Below, piece by piece: positions 1 to 10,734 of a stretch of DNA of 64,000 nucleotides. The first letter of the stretch is position 1. Every line of letters begins with the position of its first letter. The position numbers and the translations under genes were made by a program. The stretch is from Clytia hemisphaerica (lineage: Eukaryota > Cnidaria > Hydrozoa > Leptothecata > Clytiidae): positions 310,001 through 374,000 of the forward strand of contig CACVBU010000038.1 in assembly GCA_902728285.1 (NCBI GenBank), written 5' to 3'. The notes below the pieces were generated by a model. The model did no database searches, was not told where the DNA came from, and was given only the letters and a program-made list of their open reading frames with translations.

Positions 1-505
1 TGAAAAATTTGTGAAAACTCGGCATGACAATCTCTTGCTCTGAAACTAGGACAGTGATCAATAATGTGGCTCCAAATTGGATTGCGAACTTCATTAGACA
101 CTAGATACTTAAGTTCTGATTCTTTATAGATGCGATCTTTGTGAAGAGTTTTTAATTCTGTATATTTGTCACACACACATCAAGAAGAGAGATCAAAAGT
201 GGACTGTTAACGTAAGTTCTGTCTAAGAGACCAAATATACTATGGTAAAAAAGATCAATGAACGAATCAATCGCACAACTGTATGTCCCTGGGGTAGAAC
301 GTACCGAATTAGGAAGATGTAACTCACGAATTACAACATTTGTAAATCTGGGAATACTTTGCTTTTTCAGGTGGTTTTCAATTGAACTGTTCACATTAGA
401 TGATTGAGTGGCCATACTCTCTTTAGCTTTCATGCTAAGTTTTCGAGCTTTCATAGTCTCTTTAGCTTTCATGCTACGTTTTCGAGCTTTCATATTAGCT
501 TTCAT
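1..505 (-). pseudogene. Broken repeat-associated protein with YSC-x2-DSF motif, runs off left edge
   Basis: Two minus-strand open pieces read as one protein. The first (505 to 152) starts with lysine-rich 12-13 residue repeats (MKARK-SMKAKE type), then a globular part with PGTYSCAIDSFIDL, which looks like a cysteine box of a papain-like peptidase. The second piece (about 185 to 1) continues in another frame with KYLVSNEVRNPIWSHI and ARDCHAEFSQIF. The switch falls in a (TG)n run at about 168-180, so a dinucleotide slip breaks the frame. I do not recognise the family by name; the lysine repeats and the setting suggest a multicopy transposon-borne gene. The peptidase idea is inference from one motif only. 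Confidence 0.5.
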
Positions 506-575
506 GCTAGTTTTGAGTTTTCATACTCTTTTTCAGCTTTCATGCTAGGTTTTGTGTTCCATACTCTTTAACTTT
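415..575. repeat. Short tandem repeat, about 39-bp unit
   Basis: The motif agctttcatgcta followed by gttttcgagctttcat recurs about four times, two copies nearly identical and the rest decayed. On the minus strand it encodes the MKAxKxSMKAKE repeats at the start of the broken protein described at 1-505. Confidence 0.7.
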
Positions 576-1705
576 AGTGAATACCCAAAATATTTGAGCT
601 AAAGTTTTGATTTTGTATTCACTGCAATCCAAATTAATAAACACATGAAAAGCTACATGTATTCCCAAATTTAAGCTGTATTTCTAAAGTTATACAAATA
701 TAATTAAAAAATAATTACTTTTAAGTGCTAATTGGTTCCCTAGTCTTGTCTTTAATTCTTGATCTTCTTTTGAAAAGGAACAAATTCACATGGGGACACT
801 GTTTTCATGCTGTTGTAACAGTCGCGTCGAAAAACTATGGAGTATATTGTACTTTTTCCTTTAAAACTGTTTTATCTCCGTAATACTTTGCACATACAGA
901 AATCTAAGGAAGATAATTACTTTTTCCGAGCGAGTGTTATTCAGAGACTTCAAAGATAGAGAAACGAGATTGTTGATTTCGTCAGCTTTCCGTGACTTTA
1001 GAGAACGGATTACCGCGCGCAAATATGCGAGATTTTTCACCATACAAAACGTCTCTGAATACACCGCTCCGCGGTCGATGATTATTTACTGACGATTACC
1101 TCGGAATTGTATGTTTTGTCGTGCAATTAATTTGGTAGATGGTATACCGAGTACTTACTCAAAAGTCAAAACGTTCCTGACTACCTAAGAATAGATAAAG
1201 GGACAGAAACGACCACTATGGCAGAGATTCATTGTCATTTGAGACAAGGTCATGGAGATCTAGCAGACTCAACAGCCTCAATCATATTTGGCCTGTTAAC
1301 ATCAAACCAGGTGATAACTTATGGAAACTAATTTTTAGGATTGTTGATGTCAATAATGGAAAGTTTTCAAAAATTAGACGGTTTTGGCTGCTATAACGAA
1401 TGTTTACAAAACCTAGATAAATAACTCTTTGTGATAATATAAATATAAATCTGTTTAGAGACATGTTGGCATTCATTATGATTCCTTTGATTCATAAAAA
1501 TTTGGACGAATTCAAGACAATGCATGGTCTGGAATACACACATAATTAGGTATCAGAAAGACACTTTAATGGCAGATGGAATTCCGAATCATATGTACGA
1601 CTTCCCAACAAAATATTCGATGGAACAGTGTGGTAAGCACACGACTTCCTAAAAAATGTTACAGGTCTTTGAAAAAATGCCTCAAAATACGTCTTCCCAA
1701 AGTGA
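506..1705. other. No supported gene
   Basis: AT-rich sequence. A 67-codon minus-strand open frame at 861-1064 has an ordinary-looking composition but no motif, splice signal or neighbour that supports it. I see no RNA gene or clear inverted repeat here. Confidence 0.5.
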
Positions 1706-2015
1706 ATACACGCTTTTTTATAAGAATAGTGTACTTTGGATGAGGGTCAAGTATTCTTAAGAAAATAGCAAAATTGAGGGTGAAATATTCTTAACACATT
1801 CTTACTTCCCCTTAGATTTTTTTACAAACAAGACAAATGATAAATTGAGACTTTTGAACGAATATTTGAGCTAAAATTACATTTCTGCCTAGAAGTTTAA
1901 AATTCAAGTGTAACAAAGGAAGTAGTTCTCCCAATTAACCAAACATAAAATACTGTATTCTTATCAAATTCTGTGAACTCAACCTAGAGGGTATTCTTAC
2001 AAAAAAGCGTGTATA
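1706..2015. mobile_element. MITE of the TACACG-TTTTTTATAAGAACA family (copy 1)
   Basis: Terminal inverted repeats of about 22 bp: ATACACGCTTTTTTATAAG at the left and its near-perfect reverse complement at the right, about 310 bp apart. Further copies of this family are at 30958, 42301, 43086, 43411, 47070, 48408, 52547 and 61961. This copy has diverged inside. Confidence 0.75.
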
Positions 2016-2424
2016 TTGGAAGTGAAAGCGAAAATTCTAGTAAAACCATAATTCTAAAATAAGAAATCAAAATATTTCTAGCTAGGAAAGCAACTTTTTT
2101 AATTTGGTTTTTGAGAAAATAAAAATACTAGAAAAGAAAAAAAGAAAAGAAAAATCGAACATTCCAGTAAAACAATTTGTATTGCAGTAATAGTTTTTAC
2201 TTTAATTTTTACGTCACGAAAATTTAACCATTTTTATGAAAGAAATAAAAAAGGAAATTGGACCTGCATATTGCACTACTGTATTTGAAAAAATATCAAA
2301 TAAAAAGAAATTTAACAAAAGAAAAACGGGATAACTAATTTAAGAAATGTAAACGGCTGCAGGCTGTAGAGGTTTGGTAGTTCAAAAACCACTTTTGATA
2401 ATAAAATTAATTTTTTATTTATAG
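2016..2424. other. No supported gene
   Basis: AT-rich sequence with A- and T-runs that ends in a pyrimidine-rich tract and ATAG at 2421-2424, the possible acceptor for the exon that follows. Confidence 0.4.
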
Positions 2425-2600
2425 GAAATCCACTAAACGAAGAAAAACTTGATGAAGCGATTGAAATTTCAGGTGTTATGAATTTTGGGAATGACTTCTT
2501 ACGTCCAGATCAAAGAAACAAGTACCAGCGAATTGTAAACCGTGTTGTAACCGAAAATGATTTTGTACAGAGTTTTCTAGACCTTAAGTACACTGAATAA
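2425..2600 (+). CDS. Possible terminal exon of an unidentified plus-strand gene
   Basis: An acceptor-like tract (TTTTTTATTTATAG) is followed by 176 bases open in one frame, two bases completing a codon (phase 1) then 57 codons and TAA at 2598-2600. The peptide has ordinary composition, including NFGNDFLRPDQRNKYQRI and ending FLDLKYTE. I do not recognise a family. No upstream plus-strand exon was found to the left, so the rest would have to lie before this window, or this is a relic. It lies tail-to-tail with the alpha-kinase pseudogene, 24 bases away. Confidence 0.35.
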
Positions 2601-2624
2601 AATAGCATGTGTTAAAATATATTT

Positions 2625-3589
2625 CTACTTTGGCATAAAGTCTCCGAATAGTGGTTGCTTTAAGCCAATCATTTTGCAAAATCTGTTGCAAGCGTGGGCA
2701 CAAAAAAAACATATCGATGGCAGGTTTAGAGAGGTTTCCCAAATTAAACATGAGCCTATCATTCTTTTCACCTGCTTCTTCACTGGTTGCAATTTCAGGG
2801 TCATATAGGGTATACCCTGAACCCTGAATATCAACTATCATAAACTTTTTACCAGATTTAATGTGGGAGAAATGAGCAAGGCACCGTGCTTCAAGTAATC
2901 TTTTGAAGTCTTTTGCTTCCCCAGGGACAACTTTTCCATCATTGTTAATAAACTTCACAAATTCGCCAGGAACAAATTATTCGACCATAAAAACTCTTCT
3001 TGACATCAGATGGCAACCTTAGTCCCAAATAGGCAGAATTGTAGGAAAGCAACTGTCCATAATAATTCTGTACATTTCGTTGATAACACAATTTCTTTAA
3101 ACTCTCGGTGATACTTTTAGCTAAAGAATGTGCCTGTATGGCTTTTCTCGATAGAGATTCATTACTTTCTTTTAAGGCTACAATGTTATTAACCTTGTCC
3201 ATTGTTTCGAAAACATCAGGTAGAAACGTTTTTAAGACATACTTTTTGTTGTTTTCAACATTTGTGGCTTCGAATACTTCTCTAAAGCCGCCATTTGAAA
3301 AAGGAGTTTCAGAAATTGAAAATTGATGTGGAATAGGGAAACTCCATTTCATTACTGAAACATCTAATTCCTGGAGCTCAATTGTCACAGGGGCATTCAC
3401 GGTGGTCGATGTTATACCAGTTCCAAACTGTAACATGCTTGATACCGACAAGCTCTTTGGGAATGTTTAACAGGTTTGATGGATATATAACTTAATATAT
3501 TAGAGTCTGAAGATCCGGTTGAAATTGATGGCCTTGATGTTGAAGAGGATGAATACTTGGATGAAGTTGCAGCACCACGGCGTGGCATA
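2625..3589 (-). pseudogene. Alpha-kinase domain, C-terminal part of a split pseudogene
   Basis: Reads down the minus strand as an atypical alpha-kinase (family of eEF2 kinase, myosin heavy chain kinase and TRPM6/7). Visible parts in order: a serine-rich linker (3589-3450), the N-lobe start PFSNGGFREVFEA with the lysine strand KKYVLKTF, then FVPGEFVKFINNDGK, the core VDIQGSGYTLYDPEIAT, a NLGNLSKPAID stretch, and the zinc-site end CAHACNRFCKMIGLK, stopping at 2625. It is dead as written: a frameshift in a T5 run near 2975, a nonsense TAA (for Glu) just after it, and a frameshift in a T8 run near 2702-2709. The domain is otherwise complete. Its N-terminal parts are at 6151-6420 and 10571-10700, separated by transposon insertions. 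Confidence 0.85.
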
Positions 3590-6150
3590 CTTTCATCATC
3601 ATCCTTCGACCGTTAGGTCGGAAATACCGAGTATCTCTCTCTCCACAGCTCACGGTCTGACATAACTGTTTTCAGTTCTTCTAACTCGAGCCCTGTTTCC
3701 CGCCTCAAATTGTCGAGGAAAGTTCGCTTCCTTGAGCGTCTAGGACCAGTAGGGCACCACAATAAGATATCTGAAATGATTTCAGATTTTGCTCTGAAAC
3801 AATGGCCGGAGAAAGTTAACCTCCTGGAAAAAAGAACAGAAGAGATTCTAGGGAGACCTTGGTAGATTTGGGCGAGGTTGGGATGATCTCTCCAATCAAG
3901 ACTTTGAACCCTTTTTAGGAGATTGGTATAACACCCATCAAGACTTTTCTCCATAGATTTTGTCATGGTCCAGGTTTCAGAACCATAAAGAAGAATGGGC
4001 TCCACAAGACACTTGAAAAATTTCAGCTGAGGTTATTGTCAGATCACATTGCCAGATTTTGTTGAGCTTGTTACAAGCTTTCCACGCAAGTGCTTTCCTG
4101 GGTTTTAAAGTCGCTATCAGAACTGTTGATAAGAGAGCCTAAGTAGTTGAAATCGATTACTTTTTTAATGTCAACACCTTTCAAAGAAAATAAAGAGAGA
4201 AAGTTTTCAGAGGAGCAAAGATATTCTGTTTTTTTCTCGTTACAGTAAAGACCGACCTGACTTGCTGCAGTTTCTAAAGAATGGAGTAGAATTTCGAGAT
4301 TTTGAATACTTTCTGCAACAAGTGCGAGGTCATCAGCAAAATCCAGATCAGTCACAAACAAGCCAGGATCGCGTGTGCCCTGGGGCGTTTTAATTTGAAT
4401 TCCCTTTTTGTTAAAAGTATCAACAGAAATTCTTAAAACATAATCCAAAACAACTATAAAAAGAAAAGGAGCAAGAGTGTCTCCTTGAAGAACTCCTGCT
4501 TGAATATTAAAAATATCTGTATCCCCATCAGGTGATACAACCTTTGCTTTGGAAGAAGTATACAATGCTTGAATAGCATTTATAATTTTCTCAGGGATAC
4601 CATAGAGACCTAGAATTTGAAACATTTTCTCTCGACTGATCGAGTCGAAGGCCTTTTTGAAATCAACAAAACATATAAAAGCATCTTTATTGAGTTTCCT
4701 CATTTCTTCCAGAATTCGTCTGATAGATAAAATTTGAGAGAGTGTGCTCCTGCCCTTCCGGAAACCGTTTTGGTTTCTCCTAAGGAGGGGGTCAAGAATA
4801 GGAACAATACGGTTAAATAAAAGTTTGTTATAAATTTTTGCGGCAATTGGCATCAAGGTGATACCTCTGTAGTTTGAGGCTAAGGTCAGATCACCTTTTT
4901 TGGGAACTGGAATGATACCCCCCCCCTGTTTAACCATGCAGAAGGTGGCACAAAATCGTTAAATGTATGGTTACAAAACTCTAGAAGGAGGTCAAGAAAA
5001 ATAGGGTCTTTCCATAAAACTGTGGGTATATTGTCTAGACCGGAAGATTTATTGATAGAAAATGATTTTAAAGCTATTTTAAGTTCATCTTTAGTAAAAG
5101 ACTCTGTTGAAATGTGTAAGAGATCAAAAACTTGGTTCAGAGGAAGTTGGTCAGGTCCGAGAAGTGGGGGATTTTCCAAGCAGTGACTTAAAATGAGCAA
5201 AGCCAATTCTCTTTTCTTTTCTCTGGAGATCCTCCTTTGAGCTGGATCGATGGATGATCCTTGCGCCCTGACAGTTCATTGATTGTCTTCCAAGCAGCTG
5301 AGTGTTGATTGGAAAAATGAAGATGTGAAATAGAGTCAATTTTACCTTGAATAAAAGATGCTTCAGCTGTTAAATAAGCTTCATCTAAATATTTTTGGGC
5401 GTCAGCAAGGCGTTTTGAGGTTCTTCTGGTTGCACGAGATAGGTGCCTTGCTTTGACTTTATCGTATTCATTGCGTGCTGCGATGACAAGATCATTTTCA
5501 GACAGATGTGTTCTTTTGGTTTTAACTTTTTTGGGCAAAAGAGAGAGACAGACATGTTCATTTGCGTCGTCGACCAAAGTTTGGTATTTCTCTTCAATAT
5601 TGTGATCGGGACGAGAGAGGAGGTCAAATCTATTTTTCACTTCAACCGCATAAATAGAGCGAAGATTAGAACTTGTATAAACTTGTTGCCAATCAATAGA
5701 TTTCAGAGGGTTGGGTTTACACTTTTTAGAAGATCTCAAACTTAGACAAATGTGTGCAGAAACGACTCTGTGGTCTGAGCCAACAGAAGAAAAAGAAAAA
5801 TATGATTGAGCATTTCTGACACTGTTTTTCCATTTATTTCGGACAAGGACATAGTCTATTTGGGATTTAGTTCCAGAGGGATGTTGGAAAGTCCAGAGCT
5901 TATTAGTATTTTTCATAAAAAGTGTATTTGTAGCAACAAGCTGATGTTGTAACATAAAATCAAAGAGTTTATTACCATTTCTATTTGTCGATTTATGGTA
6001 TGAAAATTTTACATTATCATTCCCTAACTGGGCATTAAAGTCGCCAGCTAATATAAGAAAGTTATGTGCAGGAATAGAAAGGATAGTTTGATAGTTTTAT
6101 GCATACTTTCAAAATATTGGACTATAGAAATTGATGGAGTTTCCACCTTG
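3590..6150 (-). mobile_element. RTE-like LINE, 5'-truncated, inserted in the alpha-kinase gene
   Basis: A non-LTR retrotransposon copy of about 2.56 kb. Its 3' end is a short GAT/ATG microsatellite (gatgatgatga on the minus strand, near 3590-3603) just after the reverse transcriptase stop, as RTE-type LINEs often have. The 5' end is near 6150, inside the endonuclease domain, so the copy is 5'-truncated, normal for LINEs. On both sides the sequence returns to the alpha-kinase protein. The RTE assignment rests on the GSETWT-type C-terminus and the tail, and could also be another APE-type clade. I could not find a clear target-site duplication. Confidence 0.75.
3613..6110 (-). pseudogene. LINE ORF2: APE endonuclease and reverse transcriptase, frameshifted
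   Basis: Endonuclease motifs LILAGDFNAQLG (about 6070-6035) and GSDHRVVSAH (about 5780) are followed by a linker, then reverse transcriptase blocks: SSGLDNIPTVLW, SNYRGITLMPIAAKI, NGFRKGRSTLSQI, CFVDFKKAFDS, AGVLQGDTLAPFLF and the catalytic DLDFADDLALVAE, with a C-terminal LLYGSETWTMTKSMEKSLDG segment ending at TAG 3613-3615. At least four frame breaks (near 6080, 5200, 4920 and 4080-4010) divide it, so it cannot make a full protein. It provided enzymes for target-primed reverse transcription when intact. Confidence 0.88.
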
Positions 6151-6420
6151 GGAACAAAGCGGACAAAGATGGGATTGAAATTTTTGAAGTGGGAAAGCTT
6201 TGTGCAAGAAGGACCATTTTGTGACTTGAGAATATCACATTTCTCATTTCGCATCAGCTTATCACTGTAGTGTGTAGTGCACGCTCTTATTATGTTTTCA
6301 ATAGTCAACTCTTCAAACGGATATGCAACGAATTCCAAAGATCCCATTTTCTCATATTTCTTTGCCTTTCCTGCTGCTTCAGTTTCAAGAAGTTGAACAG
6401 TCATTTCACCCTCAGTGATA
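6151..6420 (-). pseudogene. Alpha-kinase gene, middle part, between two transposon insertions
   Basis: Minus-strand open sequence starting ITEGEMTVQLLETEAAG and running through MGSLEFVAYPFEELTIENI, NEKCDILKSQNGPSC and FKNFNPIFVRFVP. It joins in frame, across the hAT-like element, to the N-terminal piece ending AATAGSKIIT at 10571, and at the other side it meets the truncated LINE. I read it as the region ahead of the serine-rich linker and kinase domain of the same gene. The function of this region is unknown to me. Confidence 0.75.
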
Positions 6421-7084
6421 GCAGTGGCGGCCTGGCAGGGGGTGCAGTGCACCACCCAGAAAGATCTGAAAGGGGCGCCAAACGAGCTTTTCAAAGGGGC
6501 GCCAAAATTTAGTTGATGTTTGATTGGGCTAATTGGCACCTTTCGACGAGTTTATAGCGCCTTCTATAAGTGCAATGTTAATTTTTTTCCCTGTGGCGCT
6601 TCGTTTTATTTTACGCTCTTGCATCATTTCTCTTCAATTTTTTCAAAAATACTATCAACATTGAATCGCGAAAAGTCAAAGCAAGAGAAGTGTTGTGTAT
6701 CCACCAGGGGTTAAAAAGAATGCTCACCCCCCAAAATTAGAGATTGCCAAAAAAGAAAAAGATCGAAACTTGTTGATGCTCGCTGTGGTTTTTGTGGTCT
6801 TATGCTGACTAACTTTCTCCTTTTTAGAAGATCTTTTAAGCTGTTTGACCTTTTTTATACCAAAATCTTTTGCCTGCGGCGCAAAAATTACAAATAATAT
6901 ACCCTTATTCCTGCCAACCTAATTGTTGGGCCTCTTTCAGCCATTTAGTCTTTAATGGACAGTAAATTAAGACCAGTGGCGCAAAAGTTTAAAGATTATC
7001 AGGTATGAATTTTTCTGATAAAGTTTTAAAAAATAAAAATATTGACTTACTACGTATAAAATTTCCATTTTAACCCTTTCCGTG

Positions 7085-7262
7085 CCGATATATATCCGAC
7101 ATGCAAATTTTCACTCTACTTGCCGATGTCGGATATATCCGACATCAAATTTTTTTACCTAATTGCCGAGGCCTTTAAAAAAGAGGGAGCTCTATTGCCG
7201 AGAAATCAGCTTTTAGGAAAATGGTTTTCTTATTTTGCCAATGTCGTATATATCCGACATAA
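7085..7262. repeat. piggyBac subterminal repeats, left end
   Basis: Three short palindromic motifs of the type TGTCGGATATATCCGACAT, each next to a TGCCGA or TGCCAA box. The right end has four to five of the same kind. They are probable transposase-binding sites; that role is inference. Confidence 0.65.
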
Positions 7263-7405
7263 AAAAATCCAAATAGTAATAGTGACAGTATATATTAAGT
7301 GCTCAAAAGATTTATTTCCGGTTTATTTTAGTCAATCATAAAATATATATAAAACAAATGTCTTCCTAAATCGTAAAATGTGTAATGTGTTCATTTTCCC
7401 GTGTT

Positions 7406-9260
7406 TTATTGTTGTTGTTGTTCCTCGTCAGGGGTGTGGTATTCCCGGAAACAAGGGTAAACACACAAGCCAGGATGAACAATACAAGTGTCGCATTGGT
7501 ACCGTGATTCTCGACGAATACCCAATTTGTAACATTGGACACACCGTTTAGTCGGGAGTCTTCGTTGGTTAGGATTAGTGGCGGGAACGGGTTCAGGGTC
7601 GTGTGCTCCAGTGGTTGGGTGTGAGTATAATGCCTTTTAAGCGTCAATCTTCGCGGAAGTTTTTTCGATGAACATCAACTTGAAGTCTGTATAAGTCAAG
7701 ACTCTATCAGCAGCTGTTTGAAGGTGAAAGACGTGAGCGTTGAACATCACTTCCTCCAATAGGTGGAAAGCACACTTGGTCGTCCATTTGAAGGCTTTCC
7801 TTACCATGCTGTGCTGACTAGTGACTGCATCATTTTTATCAACAAATCCCATCTTGTGGTTATAGTCGACCACGAGCTGCTCTTTCATGATGTTATCGCC
7901 GTTTCGAGCTTTCTTGGGGACCGTTACCAATTTGGGACGATGCATAGTGGAGATGAAAAACACATCTTTAGAATCTTGGAAGCGAAGTGCCAACAGCTTG
8001 TCGTTAACAAAGTGGCGAGTTTCCCCTTTCTCCAGCTTCCCCGCGGTGAACTCCTTAGGAAAGCCGCCTCTGTTCTTTCGAAGGGTACCGCAAGCCGGAG
8101 TTTGGTGCTTTTGAAGATACTGGAAGAGCGGGACACCCGTGTACCAATTATCGGTAAAAGGTCTGTGACCTTTGTCTAGAAGGGGGTTCATCAGGCGGAC
8201 CACCACTTGCCCACTAATTCCAAGCTTTTTAAGTTCTTCTTGGGCTGCTACGACTTGAGAATTCTTACCTACGTAAACCTCGGTACTCCAAACGTAGCCA
8301 GACTCGTCACATAAAGAAAATAATTTTATACCGAATCTTGCTCTCTTATTAGGGATATACTGCTTGAAATGTAAGTTCCCCTTATGGAGTAACAATTGCT
8401 CATCAATACTAACATCACGGGAAGGGTAATACAACTCTTGGAACTTGGTGTTCAGGTAATTCAAAAGGGGTCGGATTTTGAAAAGGCGGTCCCTTTTCGG
8501 GTCTTTTGGGTCGTAGTTGGTGTTGTCGTTAAAATGAATGAATCTTGAGATGAGTTGGTAACGATTACGCGACATTACGGAATTATAAACAGGGTTATGA
8601 TAAAAGGGGTGAGTGCTCCAATAATCCGGAATTTGCGGGAGGGAATGGATTCCCATTAGCATCGATAGAGCAAAGTAGTTCTTAAGCTCATTTTCGGTCA
8701 CGTCTTTCCAGTCATTTACCCTCGATTGGTTTGAAATATCGGCACTTTCAATAAATTAATTGGCATATAAGTTAGTTTGTACAACAATATATGACATCAA
8801 TTCATCCGTTAGAAATAAACTGACAATGTCACTCACGCTTTCTGGTACCTCAACAGTTGGTCCAACGTTTTGATTAAAGATTGGAATTTCTGGTTGAAAC
8901 GGTCCATCATTCCACTCTTTCCAAGGATTTACTTTCTTGCCACCACGCATACGCACACCTTCACCTCTACCACGTCCACGTCCACGTCCGCGAGCACGAC
9001 CTTGTCCACGAGGGGCACGGGTACGGGTTCGACGAGCTCCAGCGCGACCACCTCTACGTCCAACAAACACACCAGCACCACCTCGTCCAATGGGTTGCAT
9101 TTTTTTCATACGATTCATTCTCGTCTTCATCAGATTCAGATTCTTCCTCCTCGTCTTCAGAAGCTTCACTTATTTCACTGTCGGTCTCAGCCATAACTGG
9201 TTCATGTTGTTCAGCTTCTTCATCAGAAGATGAAGAAGATGGAGAAGATGACTGACTCAT
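7406..9260 (-). pseudogene. piggyBac transposase, nearly complete but inactivated
   Basis: Starts MSQSSSPSSSSSDEEAE (9260) with an acidic N-terminus, then an RGG/GRGRGR-rich basic stretch, then the DDE_Tnp_1_7 fold. The three catalytic aspartates of piggyBac sit in SIDEQLLLHKG, FTDNWYTGVPLF and MGFVDKNDAVTSQHS. The C-terminal cysteine-rich zinc domain is present (KRCVQCYKLG, QCDTC, PGLCVYPCF), ending at TAA 7406-7408. Three lesions: a frameshift in an A7 run near 9105, TAA where the frame continues near 8757, and TAA before KALYSHPTTG near 7639. Length agrees with the family (about 600 residues). Few lesions suggest a fairly young copy. Confidence 0.9.
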
Positions 9261-9889
9261 GATATCAAGGGCAGCAGCTGCGACGACTTTTGCACTAGAA
9301 TAAAAAATAGATAAACAAAATAAATTAAGGTTTCAAAGTACTAAATTGACCTAAAGGATATTTAAATTTGAGTCGAAGTCAATTTATTTATGAGCAGTGT
9401 TTTATCCAAATATTAGTTTTCTATTATAATAAGCATTGCCCATTTAAATAAAACACAAGTTGAATTGAAATAAAAATCAAATGTAAAAGAAAAAATGTAC
9501 CTTAAAAAATCAAAATTAAATTGACCAGAAAACTCTACACACGACAGACGATAAAGGCTGGTGTTGTTGTTGTTATTTAAAAAAAAAAGCAGTATATCAA
9601 AATCATGCCCAATGTTCCAAGCATCTATTTGAACTGTGTGTATGATTTTGATATAAACTGCTTTTTTAAAGATACAAATAAATATACGTAGTTTTTTCTT
9701 GGTTCTTTAGTCATTTCTTGATCCATACTGTGTTACTGCTTACTCAGGTCACATTGACTTTTAAAGAAAACTAGCTTATTTGATCGCTTTTTGTAAATAA
9801 TTGACATTGCGCCACAAACGAGTCAATAAAAATTTCGCGCCGAATGAAAAACGTTCGAATTTTATCTAAAATGGCGGATAAGCTGCGAT

Positions 9890-10135
9890 TATGTCGTATA
9901 TATACGACATCGGCAAATAGGAATGAAAAACGCGTGTCGGATATATACAACATTGGCAAATAGGAAGGAAATATGCTTGTCGGATGTATACGACATTGGC
10001 AAATAGGAAGAAAATATGCCTGTCGGATGTATACGACATTGGCAAATAGGAATAAAATATCCTTGTCGTATATATCCGCCATGCGGCAACACGAGTTAAA
10101 ATTTGCATGTCGGGTATATACGACATCGGCAAATC
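9890..10135. repeat. piggyBac subterminal repeats, right end
   Basis: Four to five near-copies of a palindromic unit (TGTCGTATATATACGACAT type) joined by TTGGCAAATAGGAA spacers of about 60 bp period. They mirror the left-end motifs. Confidence 0.7.
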
Positions 10136-10570
10136 AGGTTACTAAAAAAAATTACCCCTCGGCAAATGGATTGGGGTACAAAAACAAGGTACCGGCACGC
10201 AAAGGGTTAAGTATCAACAGCTCATGTTTTTAATTATGGAGCTTTATTTTTGGTGCTAAATCGGTATAAATTGGGGGAATTTTTAGATATTTTAAAAGTT
10301 GAAAATTGAAAAATTTTCCTTCAGAAAACTATGAGTATGACATTTCAAATTATAACAAGGAAATAGACATCAATTTATCATTACCTCCACTTTCATATAA
10401 ATAAAAAAAATTTAACTCAAAGTTTCCGGTCGTTACTTTCAACCAGTCACTGCTCTTACAATTTAATACTTTCACTTAATGGTTAACAACGATGGAGGGC
10501 GCAAATAAGAAAAAAAAACAGGGGCGCCAATTTCATAGTTTGCACCACCAAGAAAATTAAGCCAGTACTG

Positions 10571-10700
10571 GTGATAATCTTCGATCCTGCAGTGGCTGCA
10601 GTGACATTGTCATTACCAGAGTTGTTATTTCCAGTTCTTTTCCTTTTCAATTGTTTGCTCGTCCCTTCCAAACTTTCTTTGCGTCATTATTACCAGACAT
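10571..10700 (-). pseudogene. Alpha-kinase gene, N-terminal part
   Basis: ATG at 10700 starts MSGNNDAKKVWKG, a lysine/asparagine-rich leader; a one-base slip follows and the protein resumes as SKQLKRKRTGNNNSGNDN, reaching AATAGSKIIT at the transposon boundary. Joined across the hAT-like element it continues ITEGEMTVQLL at 6420. No intron is evident in any of the three parts, so the gene was single-exon or is a retrocopy. Confidence 0.65.
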
Positions 10701-10734
10701 CTAAAAAAGAATAAAATAAGGACCATGAATGACA

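Larger units (their letters stand above)
7070..10210 (-). mobile_element. Full-length piggyBac element
   Basis: Both ends are intact: TTAA (7070-7073) then CCCTTTCCGTGCCG, and CGGCACGCAAAGGG then TTAA (10207-10210), a 14-bp terminal inverted repeat with one mismatch. The body between the TTAA copies is 3133 bp. It carries a transposase gene on the minus strand and subterminal palindromic repeats at both ends. TTAA duplication and CCC start are the family hallmarks. Confidence 0.93.
6421..10570. mobile_element. hAT-like DNA transposon carrying a piggyBac insertion
   Basis: Left end GCAGTGGCGGCCTGGC, right end (reverse complement) CAGTACTGGCTTAATT. GTGATA at 6415-6420 and 10571-10576 flanks it; the alpha-kinase frame is exactly restored if the element and one GTGATA are removed, which fixes the boundaries. 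The wider 8-bp flanks match 6 of 8, so hAT is likely but not certain. Without the piggyBac insert it is about 1.0 kb, with no convincing transposase; ggggcgcca motifs occur near both ends. Probably non-autonomous. Confidence 0.7.

Noticed and set aside
7763..8179. Plus-strand 138-codon open frame
   Set aside because: Antisense of the transposase catalytic domain, which carries all family motifs on the other strand.
8870..9255. Plus-strand open frames, Thr/Ser- or Pro/Arg-rich
   Set aside because: Antisense of the acidic and RGG-rich N-terminus of the piggyBac transposase.
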